From Clostridia bacterium (lineage in GTDB: Bacteria; Bacillota; Clostridia; Oscillospirales; Acutalibacteraceae): a stretch of DNA of 44,557 nucleotides. Under the pieces are notes generated by a model. It ran no database searches. It was not told the origin of the DNA and worked only from the letters and a program-made list of their open reading frames with translations. The position numbers were made by a program, and so were the translations under genes. The stretch lies in contig JAGAKX010000042.1 in NCBI GenBank assembly GCA_017625435.1, positions 1 to 44,557 on the forward strand. Direction: 5' to 3'. This document shows positions 1 to 6,393 of the stretch, piece after piece (positions within the stretch are counted from its first letter, which is position 1; each line of letters starts with the position of its first letter).

Positions 1-11
1 CTGTTTTTTTG

Positions 12-130
12 TGCCGGCGACGACCTATCTTCCCGGGCGGCTGCCCGCCAAGTATTTTCGGCACGATTGAGCTTAACTACCGTGTTCGGGATGGGAACGG
101 GTGGGACCTCAATGTTATAGACACCGACTG
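12..130 (-). rRNA. rrf: 5S ribosomal RNA
   Basis: The reverse complement matches a bacterial 5S rRNA of about 118 nt. It contains the highly conserved CCCGTTCCCATCCCGAACAC loop B/C segment, followed by the AGTTAAGC block and a closing helix I between the GTCGGTG-like 5' end and the CGCCGGC-like 3' end. A short A-rich stretch follows it toward the window edge. No 23S or 16S sequence lies upstream (higher coordinates), where a promoter sits instead, so this is either a stand-alone 5S gene or the first gene of an operon continuing off the left edge. Ends are accurate to a few bases. Confidence 0.95.
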
Positions 131-163
131 CTTCCAAAGGGTATTCCCTCAGGCGCAAGAGGG

Positions 164-192
164 ATTATAACAGAAGCAATCCCTCTTGTCAA
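164..192 (-). promoter_or_regulatory. Consensus sigma-A promoter for the 5S rRNA
   Basis: The minus strand reads TTGACA (187-192), a 17-nt spacer, then TATAAT (164-169), a perfect match to the housekeeping consensus. Transcription would start about 25-30 nt before the 5S gene. An 11-bp perfect inverted repeat (CAAGAGGGATT and its complement) runs through the spacer and past the -10, so the promoter lies inside a potential cruciform. Confidence 0.85.
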
Positions 193-210
193 CACTTTTT
201 TTCAAAAACT

Positions 211-717
211 TTAAACTTTTTTCAGAACCGTCACAATTTCACCTATAAACATACGGTGGTAGTCCTTTTTGGGGTAATTGTCGGGGTCAATCCCTTCATC
301 AATAAACCAGTCGGGGCTTATATCCCCCTTTGCAATTTTTCTGCAAACGAAAACCAGCTCTGCCTCCTCGGGGAAGGGCACACCGTCCTCGAAAACCGCA
401 GTCAGACCCGATTCCTTATATTTATCAACATCTCTTCCGCTTTTAGAACCGAAAACCGCCATTTTCTTGTGAATTTCCTTATTCATAATGGCAAGGGAGA
501 ACATCTCCCCGTCATTCATAAAGCCGTAGGTGTGCCTTCCGGGACGGACGAATGCGAACACCACGGGCCGACTCCATAATACACCCACGCTGCCCCAGCT
601 GACAGTCATTGAATTAAAGCCCTTGCCGGACACACCCGTAAGTATGCCCCAGTCCTCACCTATTGCCTTTACGGGCGAAAAGCATAAATCATTTACATTT
701 ACTTTTTCGAATGCCAT
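211..717 (-). CDS. Flavin reductase-like (FMN-binding) domain protein
   Basis: A 168-residue protein that resembles the flavin reductase-like split-barrel family, which binds FMN and either reduces free flavin or acts as a small flavoprotein oxidoreductase. The N-terminal half has family-like stretches: 'NSMTVSWGSVGVLWSRPV' (substrate/flavin loop), 'FVRPGRHTY' and 'FSLAIMN'. The start is placed at the ATG giving MAFEKVNVND because GGGAGAGG lies at proper spacing; a longer reading frame with 18 extra residues has no such site. It sits between the 5S gene and the prophage lysis genes and is not obviously part of either. The exact substrate cannot be told. Confidence 0.8.
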   Translation of the reverse strand: MAFEKVNVNDLCFSPVKAIGEDWGILTGVSGKGFNSMTVSWGSVGVLWSRPVVFAFVRPGRHTYGFMNDGEMFSLAIMNKEIHKKMAVFGSKSGRDVDKYKESGLTAVFEDGVPFPEEAELVFVCRKIAKGDISPDWFIDEGIDPDNYPKKDYHRMFIGEIVTVLKKV

Positions 718-827
718 AAAAACCTCTCCCTTCAATAGAATTATATTACCACAGAAGGGCGAATATTTCAATATTATTTACAGCAATTCCCTGTAATATA
801 ACGAATTCCCGTGAGGCACTATATTAC

Positions 828-926
828 GGTAGGGGCGGGGTTACCCCGCCCGTTACATAACTTCCGCAACTTTTTTCAAAAAAATAACAACTCTCTGAAT
901 CGGGAGGGGAGACCCCTCCCCTACAT
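828..926. repeat. Family A palindromic repeat (MITE-like), full copy
   Basis: A roughly 100-bp element beginning GTAGGGGCGGGG and ending CCCCTCCCCTAC, with an internal hairpin-prone block at each end (for example GGGGTTACCCC) and an A/T-rich centre carrying 'ACATAACTTC' and 'AATAACAA'. Related copies occur at 1274-1370, 15588-15685 and 22817-22915. It fills most of the 717-963 gap, in which no gene is seen. Confidence 0.75.
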
Positions 927-963
927 TGATTCTCTGTTACCGGGCAAGTTCATTTTTCATTTC

Positions 964-1221
964 TCAGGTGCCGAGGCGGGCGGCGATGAGTGTGACAAGA
1001 AGGGTGCAAAGCCCCTGAATCACGGAAATTACAACCGACACGTTGAATTTTGATTTGGAGTCGATTTTTTCCTTGATGTACTGCAAATCCTGTCTTATTG
1101 TGGCAAAGGCGGTTGACCCCTCAGCCAGCTCTTCACGGATTCCCCGTGTGCACTCACCGCACTCCTTACGGGAAATAAAGGTTTCGTGAAGATATTCCTT
1201 GTCCTCATTTGTGAGATTCAT
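964..1221 (-). CDS. XhlA-like phage lysis/holin accessory protein
   Basis: An 85-residue protein with a charged, helical N-terminal part (about residues 1-55, including a CxxC at 'KECGECTRG') and one C-terminal membrane segment of about 20 residues (SVVISVIQGLCTLLVTLIAA). This layout is that of haemolysin XhlA-type proteins, which accompany holins in Bacillota prophages and help lysis at the membrane. GGAGG lies 8 nt before the ATG. It is the last gene of the lysis group, after endolysin and holin, and is separated from the holin by a family A repeat. Confidence 0.7.
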   Translation of the reverse strand: MNLTNEDKEYLHETFISRKECGECTRGIREELAEGSTAFATIRQDLQYIKEKIDSKSKFNVSVVISVIQGLCTLLVTLIAARLGT

Positions 1222-1273
1222 TTTTCCTCCTTTTTTATCGCACTCGCGAAGTCTGAGACTTTTTTACCCGTAG

Positions 1274-1370
1274 GGGAGGGGTCTCCCCTCCCGACATATA
1301 ACTTTTGTAATTTTCATTTGCAAAAAAATAACACCCCCTTTGAACGGGCGGGGCAACCCCGCCCCTACCG
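1274..1370. repeat. Family A palindromic repeat, full copy
   Basis: Begins GTAGGGGAGGGGTCTCCCCT and ends GGGGCAACCCCGCCCCTAC, with the same A/T-rich centre as the copy at 828-926. It lies between the holin and XhlA-like genes, inside the lysis group. Confidence 0.75.
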
Positions 1371-1398
1371 TACTTACATCTCTTTTGCTGAATTATGG

Positions 1399-1611
1399 TT
1401 AAAAACAGGTTTTATCCGTGGGGTTGTTGAGTATACCAAAGGCTATAAGGATGGTGCCGACGGCATTGACGATAATGTCAAATGTGGCGGAATCAATGCC
1501 GATTTTTTCGAAAACACCGAAGGCATTGAGTATTACACCCACGGCACCGAGAACCGAGAGCCACACAGCCCACGATTTAAGGCGGTCCTTTATATTTATC
1601 TTATTTTCCAT
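1399..1611 (-). CDS. Phage holin (phi-LC3/Phage_holin_1-like)
   Basis: A 70-residue protein with two likely membrane segments, about residues 14-33 (AVWLSVLGAVGVILNAFGVF) and 45-62 (FDIIVNAVGTILIAFGIL), and the 'NPTDKT' C-terminal signature typical of phi-LC3 type holins, whose members often end 'GIvnDPTTkG'. Holins form membrane lesions that release or activate the endolysin. It starts 2 nt after the endolysin stop, with GGAGG upstream, so the two are co-expressed. Confidence 0.85.
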   Translation of the reverse strand: MENKINIKDRLKSWAVWLSVLGAVGVILNAFGVFEKIGIDSATFDIIVNAVGTILIAFGILNNPTDKTCF

Positions 1612-1613
1612 AA

Positions 1614-2363
1614 TTATTCCTCCAGTCCCGTGGCAATGCGAAGAGCCTTACGGGAATCTTCCGATGTGATTTTTCCGTCCCCGTCAAGGTCTCCCCTTGC
1701 GGTATCAATCTTTTCAAGTCCTACTGCGGCACGGAGAATAAGACGGGCATCGGAGGCTGTCACCTTACCGTCACCGTCCGCATCCCCCTTTATAACGGGC
1801 GGAATAAACTCAAGCCCTGCGTTTTCCATTAATGCCTTTGCGATACTCAGCGCTATTTCGGAGAATGCCGTATCAAAAACGGTATTGTCCTTTGTGTTGT
1901 CAATGAAGCCTACCTCAAGAAGGCAGGAGCTCATTTCAGTATAGCGGTTTACCGCATAATCACGGTAGGCAGGGGCACCTTTTTTTACACCGCGGTTGCG
2001 GTATCCCGTAACGGCACAGAGATTATCAACAATATTCTGTGCCATATTGTATGTAACGCCCTGCGTTTCAACCTCGGAATATACCCAGGCCTCAACACCC
2101 GTTGCCGCCTCGGGGCTGAAAGCATTTCTGTGGATTGAAATAAAGTAGTCCGCACCCCAGCCGTTTGCCCTTTCACAGCGTTTAAGAAGGTCGGGGTCGG
2201 TATTGTCTTCACGGGAGAGCATTGTTTCAACGCCCTTCTGAGTGAAAAGAATGTCACGCACGGCAAGGGCGAGTCTCAGGCAGTCATCCTGCTCAGTTCT
2301 TCCCTTGTAGGATGCACCGATACTGTCCCCGCCGTGACCCGGGTCAATAAAAATTTTAAGCAT
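1614..2363 (-). CDS. Endolysin: N-acetylmuramoyl-L-alanine amidase (Amidase_3) with C-terminal dockerin-like pair
   Basis: A 249-residue protein. Residues 1-180 are an Amidase_3 zinc amidase, which cuts the MurNAc-L-Ala bond of peptidoglycan. Expected zinc ligands are visible as His10 (DPGHGG), Glu24 and His78 (SIHRNA), and the catalytic Glu150 lies in LLEVGFID. Residues about 193-249 hold two calcium-binding F-hand repeats, DADGDGKVTASDARLILR and DLDGDGKITSEDSRKALR, the layout of a type I dockerin. There is no signal peptide, as expected for a holin-dependent endolysin. Endolysins usually carry SH3 or LysM wall-binding domains, so a dockerin-like tail is odd. It may bind a cohesin on the cell surface or simply be a calcium-stabilised module. 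Confidence 0.9.
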   Translation of the reverse strand: MLKIFIDPGHGGDSIGASYKGRTEQDDCLRLALAVRDILFTQKGVETMLSREDNTDPDLLKRCERANGWGADYFISIHRNAFSPEAATGVEAWVYSEVETQGVTYNMAQNIVDNLCAVTGYRNRGVKKGAPAYRDYAVNRYTEMSSCLLEVGFIDNTKDNTVFDTAFSEIALSIAKALMENAGLEFIPPVIKGDADGDGKVTASDARLILRAAVGLEKIDTARGDLDGDGKITSEDSRKALRIATGLEE

Positions 2364-2375
2364 ACAAATCTCTCC

Positions 2376-3188
2376 TTATATTAATTTTTGCGTACCGCAG
2401 TACACGGATACCTTCTGTGTTCCGCAGTACACGGATACCTTCTCAGTTCCGCAATAGATTTTGCTTGTTTCAAGTTTTTCGAAGGTTGCCGTAAGGGTTT
2501 TATTTGCTTTTACCGTTATGCTTCTGCTTGCGTTTGTATTTCCGTCACTCCAGGAGACAAACCTGTAGCCCTCATCGGGAGTGGCTTTGATTGTTACGCT
2601 TGTACCCTCTTCATAGGTGCCGCCGCCTGTTACCGTACCGCCCTCTGTTGCCTTTAATGTAAGAACATAATCGGGAATGGTGTAATTGATAACAACATAG
2701 TTATCATAAACACGGCAGTTACCCAAAGTAAGAAGCTTATCTCCCGCATCACCCATAACGAAACGGACACGAAGGGTATTGAGAAGCTGACGGATATCGC
2801 CGTCGCAGACACCCTTTGATTCCAGAGCGGTCTGCAGCTCCTCGGCAGTATAGGTATGCGTTACATACTGTGCAGTAAGCTCAGCACCGTTTACAACCTC
2901 CTTCGCTTTAACGGATGTGGGGCCTTCATCGGTATACACATACACCCAGATATAGCCGTCATCATTGGCAGAGTACAGTTTGGAATGTATCTCAACAGAC
3001 GTTACCGTTGCGTTTGAGGGTACCGTTATCCCGAAGCCGTTAATATGCGTTGCGGATGTGCCTGTGGTATTTGTTCTCTTTGCATAGGTGTTTACGTTGC
3101 CGTCATAGATGTTTGCAACATCCTCCCAGCCTGTACCGATGCTGGGAGATGCCGTTGCTCTGAATTTATCCGTTGAATGTGCACCCAT
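2376..3188 (-). CDS. Phage tail/appendage protein with InlB-like beta-repeat and Cys repeats
   Basis: A 270-residue protein, start set at MGAHSTDKFR because GGAGG lies 9 nt upstream. An N-terminal beta-rich region (to about residue 170) is followed by a divergent InlB/Flg_new-type repeat (about residues 173-240, with 'GGTVTGGGTYEEGTSV', 'EGYRFVSWSDG' and a final 'TATFEK'), a fold common in surface adhesins. The C-terminus has three short repeats of the form YCGTxKVSV, a Cys version of the 'vYvGdkeV' repeats often seen at the end of clostridial phage tail proteins. It lies 4 nt after the tail fibre gene and before the endolysin, which suggests a receptor-binding or decoration role. The exact function is inferred. 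Confidence 0.6.
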   Translation of the reverse strand: MGAHSTDKFRATASPSIGTGWEDVANIYDGNVNTYAKRTNTTGTSATHINGFGITVPSNATVTSVEIHSKLYSANDDGYIWVYVYTDEGPTSVKAKEVVNGAELTAQYVTHTYTAEELQTALESKGVCDGDIRQLLNTLRVRFVMGDAGDKLLTLGNCRVYDNYVVINYTIPDYVLTLKATEGGTVTGGGTYEEGTSVTIKATPDEGYRFVSWSDGNTNASRSITVKANKTLTATFEKLETSKIYCGTEKVSVYCGTQKVSVYCGTQKLI

Positions 3189-3192
3189 CTGA

Positions 3193-4929
3193 TTACGCCT
3201 CCGTAACGAAAGTAATAACGGTCCTGTCGTCAACCGTGGGAACGGATGAAGAGGTTATGAGTGTCAGACCGTTCAACTGCGTCTGAGGCACAAGCCCGTC
3301 TGCAGCATCGCTTATAAGAGAGGAAACCTCTGCCTTCGTGTAATAAGCGCTGTCGTGATTGTGGCTCTTGTCGCTTTTTTCCGAAAGCTTCTGATCGGTC
3401 TGGGTGCTGAGGTCCGAAATCATAAGCATAGAGTTATTCTGTGTCTGAGAGATAAGTTCATCGGTTTCGGACTCTGTGTAGTACCTGCCGTCGTGAGTGT
3501 GTGAGGTATTGCTTTTTCCCGAAAGCAGATAATCCGCTTCTTCGGCGGTGTAATATCTGTCATCGTGAATATGGCTTTTGTCACTCTTTCCCGAAAGCTT
3601 CGTTTCAGTCTGAGCTTCAAGGGTATCAACAAGCTCCTGAGCATCGTCAAAGGCCTCGGTTTTTGCATCGCTTATAAGGGCAGAAATCTCTGCCTTTGTG
3701 TAATAAGCGCTGTCGTGATTGTGGGCTTTGTCACTTTTTTCCGAAAGCTTGGTGTCCGTCTGAGCGGAAAGGTCAAGAATAAGCATCTGACTTCTTTCCT
3801 CGGACTGACTTATAAGATTTTCGGTTTCCGCTTCCGTATAATATAAATCGTTATGGGAGTGTCCGACGTTGCTTTTCCCGAGAAGCTTTTCCTCGGTCCC
3901 GGCTTCAAGGTCAGCTAAAAGCTCCTGCGTTTCGTCCGTGAGCTCCGTCTTTACGTCGCTTACAAGGGCGGAAAGCTCTGCCTTTGAAAAATAGTCATCC
4001 GAGTGAGTATGGTTTTTGTCACTCTTCCCCGAAAGCTTTATTTCCGTCTGAGAGGAGAGGTCGGCAATAAGAAGGTTACCCCTTTCCTCTGCCTGACTTA
4101 TAAGGTTTTCGGTTTCCGCTTCCGTGTAATATAAATCGTTATGGGAGTGGCCGACATTGCTTTTTCCGAGAAGCTTTTCCTCTGTCCCGGCTTCAAGGTC
4201 AGCTAAAAGCTCCTGCGTTTCGTCCGTGAGCTCCGTCTTTACGTCGCTTGCAAGGGCGGAAATCTCTGCCTTGGAATAATATTCATCCGAGTGGTTATGG
4301 TTTTTGTCGCTCTTTTCCGAAAGCCTTATTTCCGTCTGCGAGGAAAGGTCGGCAATAAGAAGGTTACCTCTTTCCTCCGCCTGACTTATAAGCTCTTCGG
4401 TATCGGCTTCAAGCTCAGCTAAGAGAGCATCCGTCTGAGCCTCGGTGTAATAAAGGTCATCGTGGCGGTGAGATGCCGAAATACCGCTTTCGAGCAGCTC
4501 CGAAATCTCCTGCTTGGTGTAATAGGCGTCGTTGTGACTGTGGTCACGGTCTGCCTTGGCATCAATATACTCAAAGACAAGGGCGAGGCTTTTCGGACCT
4601 TCCTCCGGTACGGGAAGGCTGTCGGCGCTGTCCACCGAGGGACTGACGGGAATATCCGTAAGGGGACTTTTTGCTATAAAGCCCGTATCGTCCCACAGAT
4701 AAAGCTGACACACGAGAATTCCCCTGCCGTCCGTAAGGGAGGAGGGAATAAGGTATTCCCCCTCACCCTTTTCGTAAGACAGCTCCCCCGTAAAATATAT
4801 GTTTCCCCGGGGCGTTATAAAACCAAGCTTTGCTTTTTTGCCCCAAAGCTCCTCTTCCACAGAAAAGCGTATAAGCCTCGAAAGGCTTTCACCGCTGTGA
4901 AGACGGGTAAAATCAGCTGTAATTTTCAT
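3193..4929 (-). CDS. Phage tail fibre-like protein with about ten His-x-His repeats
   Basis: A 578-residue protein. The N-terminal roughly 115 residues are non-repetitive, with 'LIRFSVEEELWGKKAKLGF', and resemble baseplate-upper-protein-type attachment domains. The rest is a chain of repeats, each with a His-x-His followed by an acidic-Tyr-Tyr motif (SHNDLYYTEAE, NHTHSDDYFSKAE) and a helical linker. HxH motifs in T4 long tail fibre gp37 bind iron in the trimer, and similar geometry is possible here. A 288-bp unit has been duplicated within the gene. It overlaps the upstream amidase-like gene by 17 nt and has GGAG before its ATG. It is likely the host-recognition or fibre-shaft protein. Confidence 0.7.
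   Translation of the reverse strand: MKITADFTRLHSGESLSRLIRFSVEEELWGKKAKLGFITPRGNIYFTGELSYEKGEGEYLIPSSLTDGRGILVCQLYLWDDTGFIAKSPLTDIPVSPSVDSADSLPVPEEGPKSLALVFEYIDAKADRDHSHNDAYYTKQEISELLESGISASHRHDDLYYTEAQTDALLAELEADTEELISQAEERGNLLIADLSSQTEIRLSEKSDKNHNHSDEYYSKAEISALASDVKTELTDETQELLADLEAGTEEKLLGKSNVGHSHNDLYYTEAETENLISQAEERGNLLIADLSSQTEIKLSGKSDKNHTHSDDYFSKAELSALVSDVKTELTDETQELLADLEAGTEEKLLGKSNVGHSHNDLYYTEAETENLISQSEERSQMLILDLSAQTDTKLSEKSDKAHNHDSAYYTKAEISALISDAKTEAFDDAQELVDTLEAQTETKLSGKSDKSHIHDDRYYTAEEADYLLSGKSNTSHTHDGRYYTESETDELISQTQNNSMLMISDLSTQTDQKLSEKSDKSHNHDSAYYTKAEVSSLISDAADGLVPQTQLNGLTLITSSSVPTVDDRTVITFVTEA
3807..4265. repeat. Tandem 288-bp duplication inside the tail fibre gene
   Basis: The DNA from about 3807 to 3975 recurs at about 4095 to 4263, with only scattered single-base differences, an offset of 288 bp or 96 codons. 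It adds whole HxH repeat units in frame, so fibre length can change by recombination. Confidence 0.8.
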
Positions 4930-5434
4930 TTATTTTCTCCTTATATATTCTAATAATCTCCCGTGAAAGGGCACGTGCCATACCCTCAAGCTCCCTGTCC
5001 CAGACTGCATTGTCGCTGTCGCTGTCAATATACCCTGCCTTTATAAGGTAGGCGTTTTCGTTTCCCAGGGAGCGAAGACTCTTAAAGGGACTTTTTTTCG
5101 TGAGGGTATGAACCCCCTTATTGCGGAAGGTATTTTCTCCCGAGACCGCGCACAGAAGACGGAAGGCATCGTACTGAGTATCCGAGGAGGCGTTTTCCGA
5201 GACAATAATCTCAGCTCCCCTTTTCGGGGCATTCTTCATTGAGGTGCCCTTGTGAAAGATGAAAAGAAGCCCGTCACGGCAGTAGCCTTCCCTGCCCTCG
5301 GTGATTTTCACGGGAAGCCCCGTAAGATTTTCGCTTATTGCCGAAATGAGCCTTCTGCACTCTTTGTACTCGGTCCTTTCCCCCCATACTCCTCCGGGGG
5401 AAAGGGCTGTGTGGCCGTTATTAAGATTAATCAA
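4913..5434 (-). CDS. Amidase_3-like protein lacking the catalytic Glu (pseudo-amidase)
   Basis: A 173-residue product if started at the TTG at 5434, 4 nt after the upstream stop, with AGAAGG before it; no ATG fits. It aligns by eye to the endolysin of the same prophage. The zinc ligands are kept as His8 (NNGHTA), Glu22 and His61 (FIFHKGT), but the catalytic position is Lys132 (LIKAGYID, where the endolysin has LLEVGFID). It is therefore probably not an active amidase. Its place among tail genes, overlapping the fibre gene, suggests a virion part that binds peptidoglycan. The reading frame is open much further upstream in another frame of the preceding gene, but that extension has no protein-like character. 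Confidence 0.6.
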   Translation of the reverse strand: MINLNNGHTALSPGGVWGERTEYKECRRLISAISENLTGLPVKITEGREGYCRDGLLFIFHKGTSMKNAPKRGAEIIVSENASSDTQYDAFRLLCAVSGENTFRNKGVHTLTKKSPFKSLRSLGNENAYLIKAGYIDSDSDNAVWDRELEGMARALSREIIRIYKEKINENYS

Positions 5435-5438
5435 GCTG

Positions 5439-6272
5439 TCACCATACCTTCTGCTTTTTAATGAGCCTGTCGTAATACTCCTCAAGACGGCGGTCAGAGG
5501 TATCAACACCCAGCTTTTCCAATTCCGAATAGTCGCCGTACTTGGCAAAAAGCTCTGCAAGGTCATACTTTTCGCCCTCAGTAAGACGGGAGGTATCAAT
5601 ACCCAGCTCCTCCAGGGCGGAATAGTCGCCGTATTTTGCGGAAAGCTCTGCAAATTCTTTGAGCTTCTGAAAATCGTCGTCCTCGGGCTCAATGCCCAGC
5701 GCCTTAATAAAGGAATCATCCCCCATTCCGGACGCAAGGACTGCAAAATCAAGGGCTGCCTTCTTTCTGTCCTCCTCCTTTTTCTCCTCGTCCGACATAA
5801 GGGAGTAAAGAGAATAAAGAGAGTCAATATTATCAAGGTGCTTTTTATAAGCCCTTTCCTCAAGCTCAAGGGACTTGTCGGCAGTCATTTCAGAAAACTC
5901 CGCCATTTTGTCGGCGGCAATTTTCCCTGCATAGGAATTGCCGTAGCCTCCCGTAAGCACAGAAGCCCTTCCCATAATATCCTCTGAAACCCTTGCGCCC
6001 TCTCTCTCGTACTGCTTTTTGTACTGAGAAAACAAGGGGTCCTTTTCGGGGTCATAGGAAAAAGAGGAATTCTCCTTTATTATCCTGCTTGCAATGTTTT
6101 CCTTCATCTGTGACGGGGTATCAAGAGGAAGCTTACCTGCTTCGAGCCTTTTTTCATATCTTGCATCGGATGCGGTGATTTTACCGTCCAGGTCCATATC
6201 TGCCGCCATATCCTTGGGAAGAAGACCTACCGCCATCTGCAGGATTTCATCTGACGTATATCTTTTAGCCAC
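5439..6272 (-). CDS. Phage structural/internal protein with N-terminal dockerin-like half motif
   Basis: A 277-residue protein from a GTG start with AAAGGAG 9 nt upstream. Residues about 10-36 contain one calcium-binding F-hand, DMDLDGKITASDARYEKR, preceded by a helix, like half of a dockerin. The middle is helical and charged (residues 70-180), and the end repeats the pattern 'KYGDYSALEELGIDTSRL' about three times. No enzymatic motif is visible. Its position between the beta-rich structural gene and the pseudo-amidase fits an internal or ejection protein or a tail component, but that is inferred from order alone. It overlaps the small coiled-coil gene upstream by 8 nt. Confidence 0.55.
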   Translation of the reverse strand: MAKRYTSDEILQMAVGLLPKDMAADMDLDGKITASDARYEKRLEAGKLPLDTPSQMKENIASRIIKENSSFSYDPEKDPLFSQYKKQYEREGARVSEDIMGRASVLTGGYGNSYAGKIAADKMAEFSEMTADKSLELEERAYKKHLDNIDSLYSLYSLMSDEEKKEEDRKKAALDFAVLASGMGDDSFIKALGIEPEDDDFQKLKEFAELSAKYGDYSALEELGIDTSRLTEGEKYDLAELFAKYGDYSELEKLGVDTSDRRLEEYYDRLIKKQKVW

Positions 6273-6393
6273 CTGTTTTCACTCCTTTCATTTCGTTTTT
6301 AAGTGCCTTTACCTGAAGGGTAAGCCTTGTGACCTCCTCCTTCAGCTGTAAAAGCAGGGTGTATATTTTTTCGTTATCCGTATTTTTATTCAA
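6265..6393 (-). CDS. Small coiled-coil protein (42 aa), translationally coupled
   Basis: A TTG-initiated 42-codon frame whose start overlaps the stop region of the 604-residue gene (TTG inside ATTGAATAA) and whose stop overlaps the GTG start of the next gene (GTGGCTAA). GAGGTGA lies 8 nt before the TTG. The product begins NKNTDNEKIYTLLLQLKEE and continues with a clear heptad pattern (Leu/Val at a and d positions in 'LQLKEEVTRLTLQVKALK'), so it is a short coiled coil. The tight overlap on both sides and the regular heptads argue for a real gene. A role as an oligomerisation or assembly factor is only a guess. Confidence 0.6.
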   Translation of the reverse strand: MNKNTDNEKIYTLLLQLKEEVTRLTLQVKALKNEMKGVKTGG

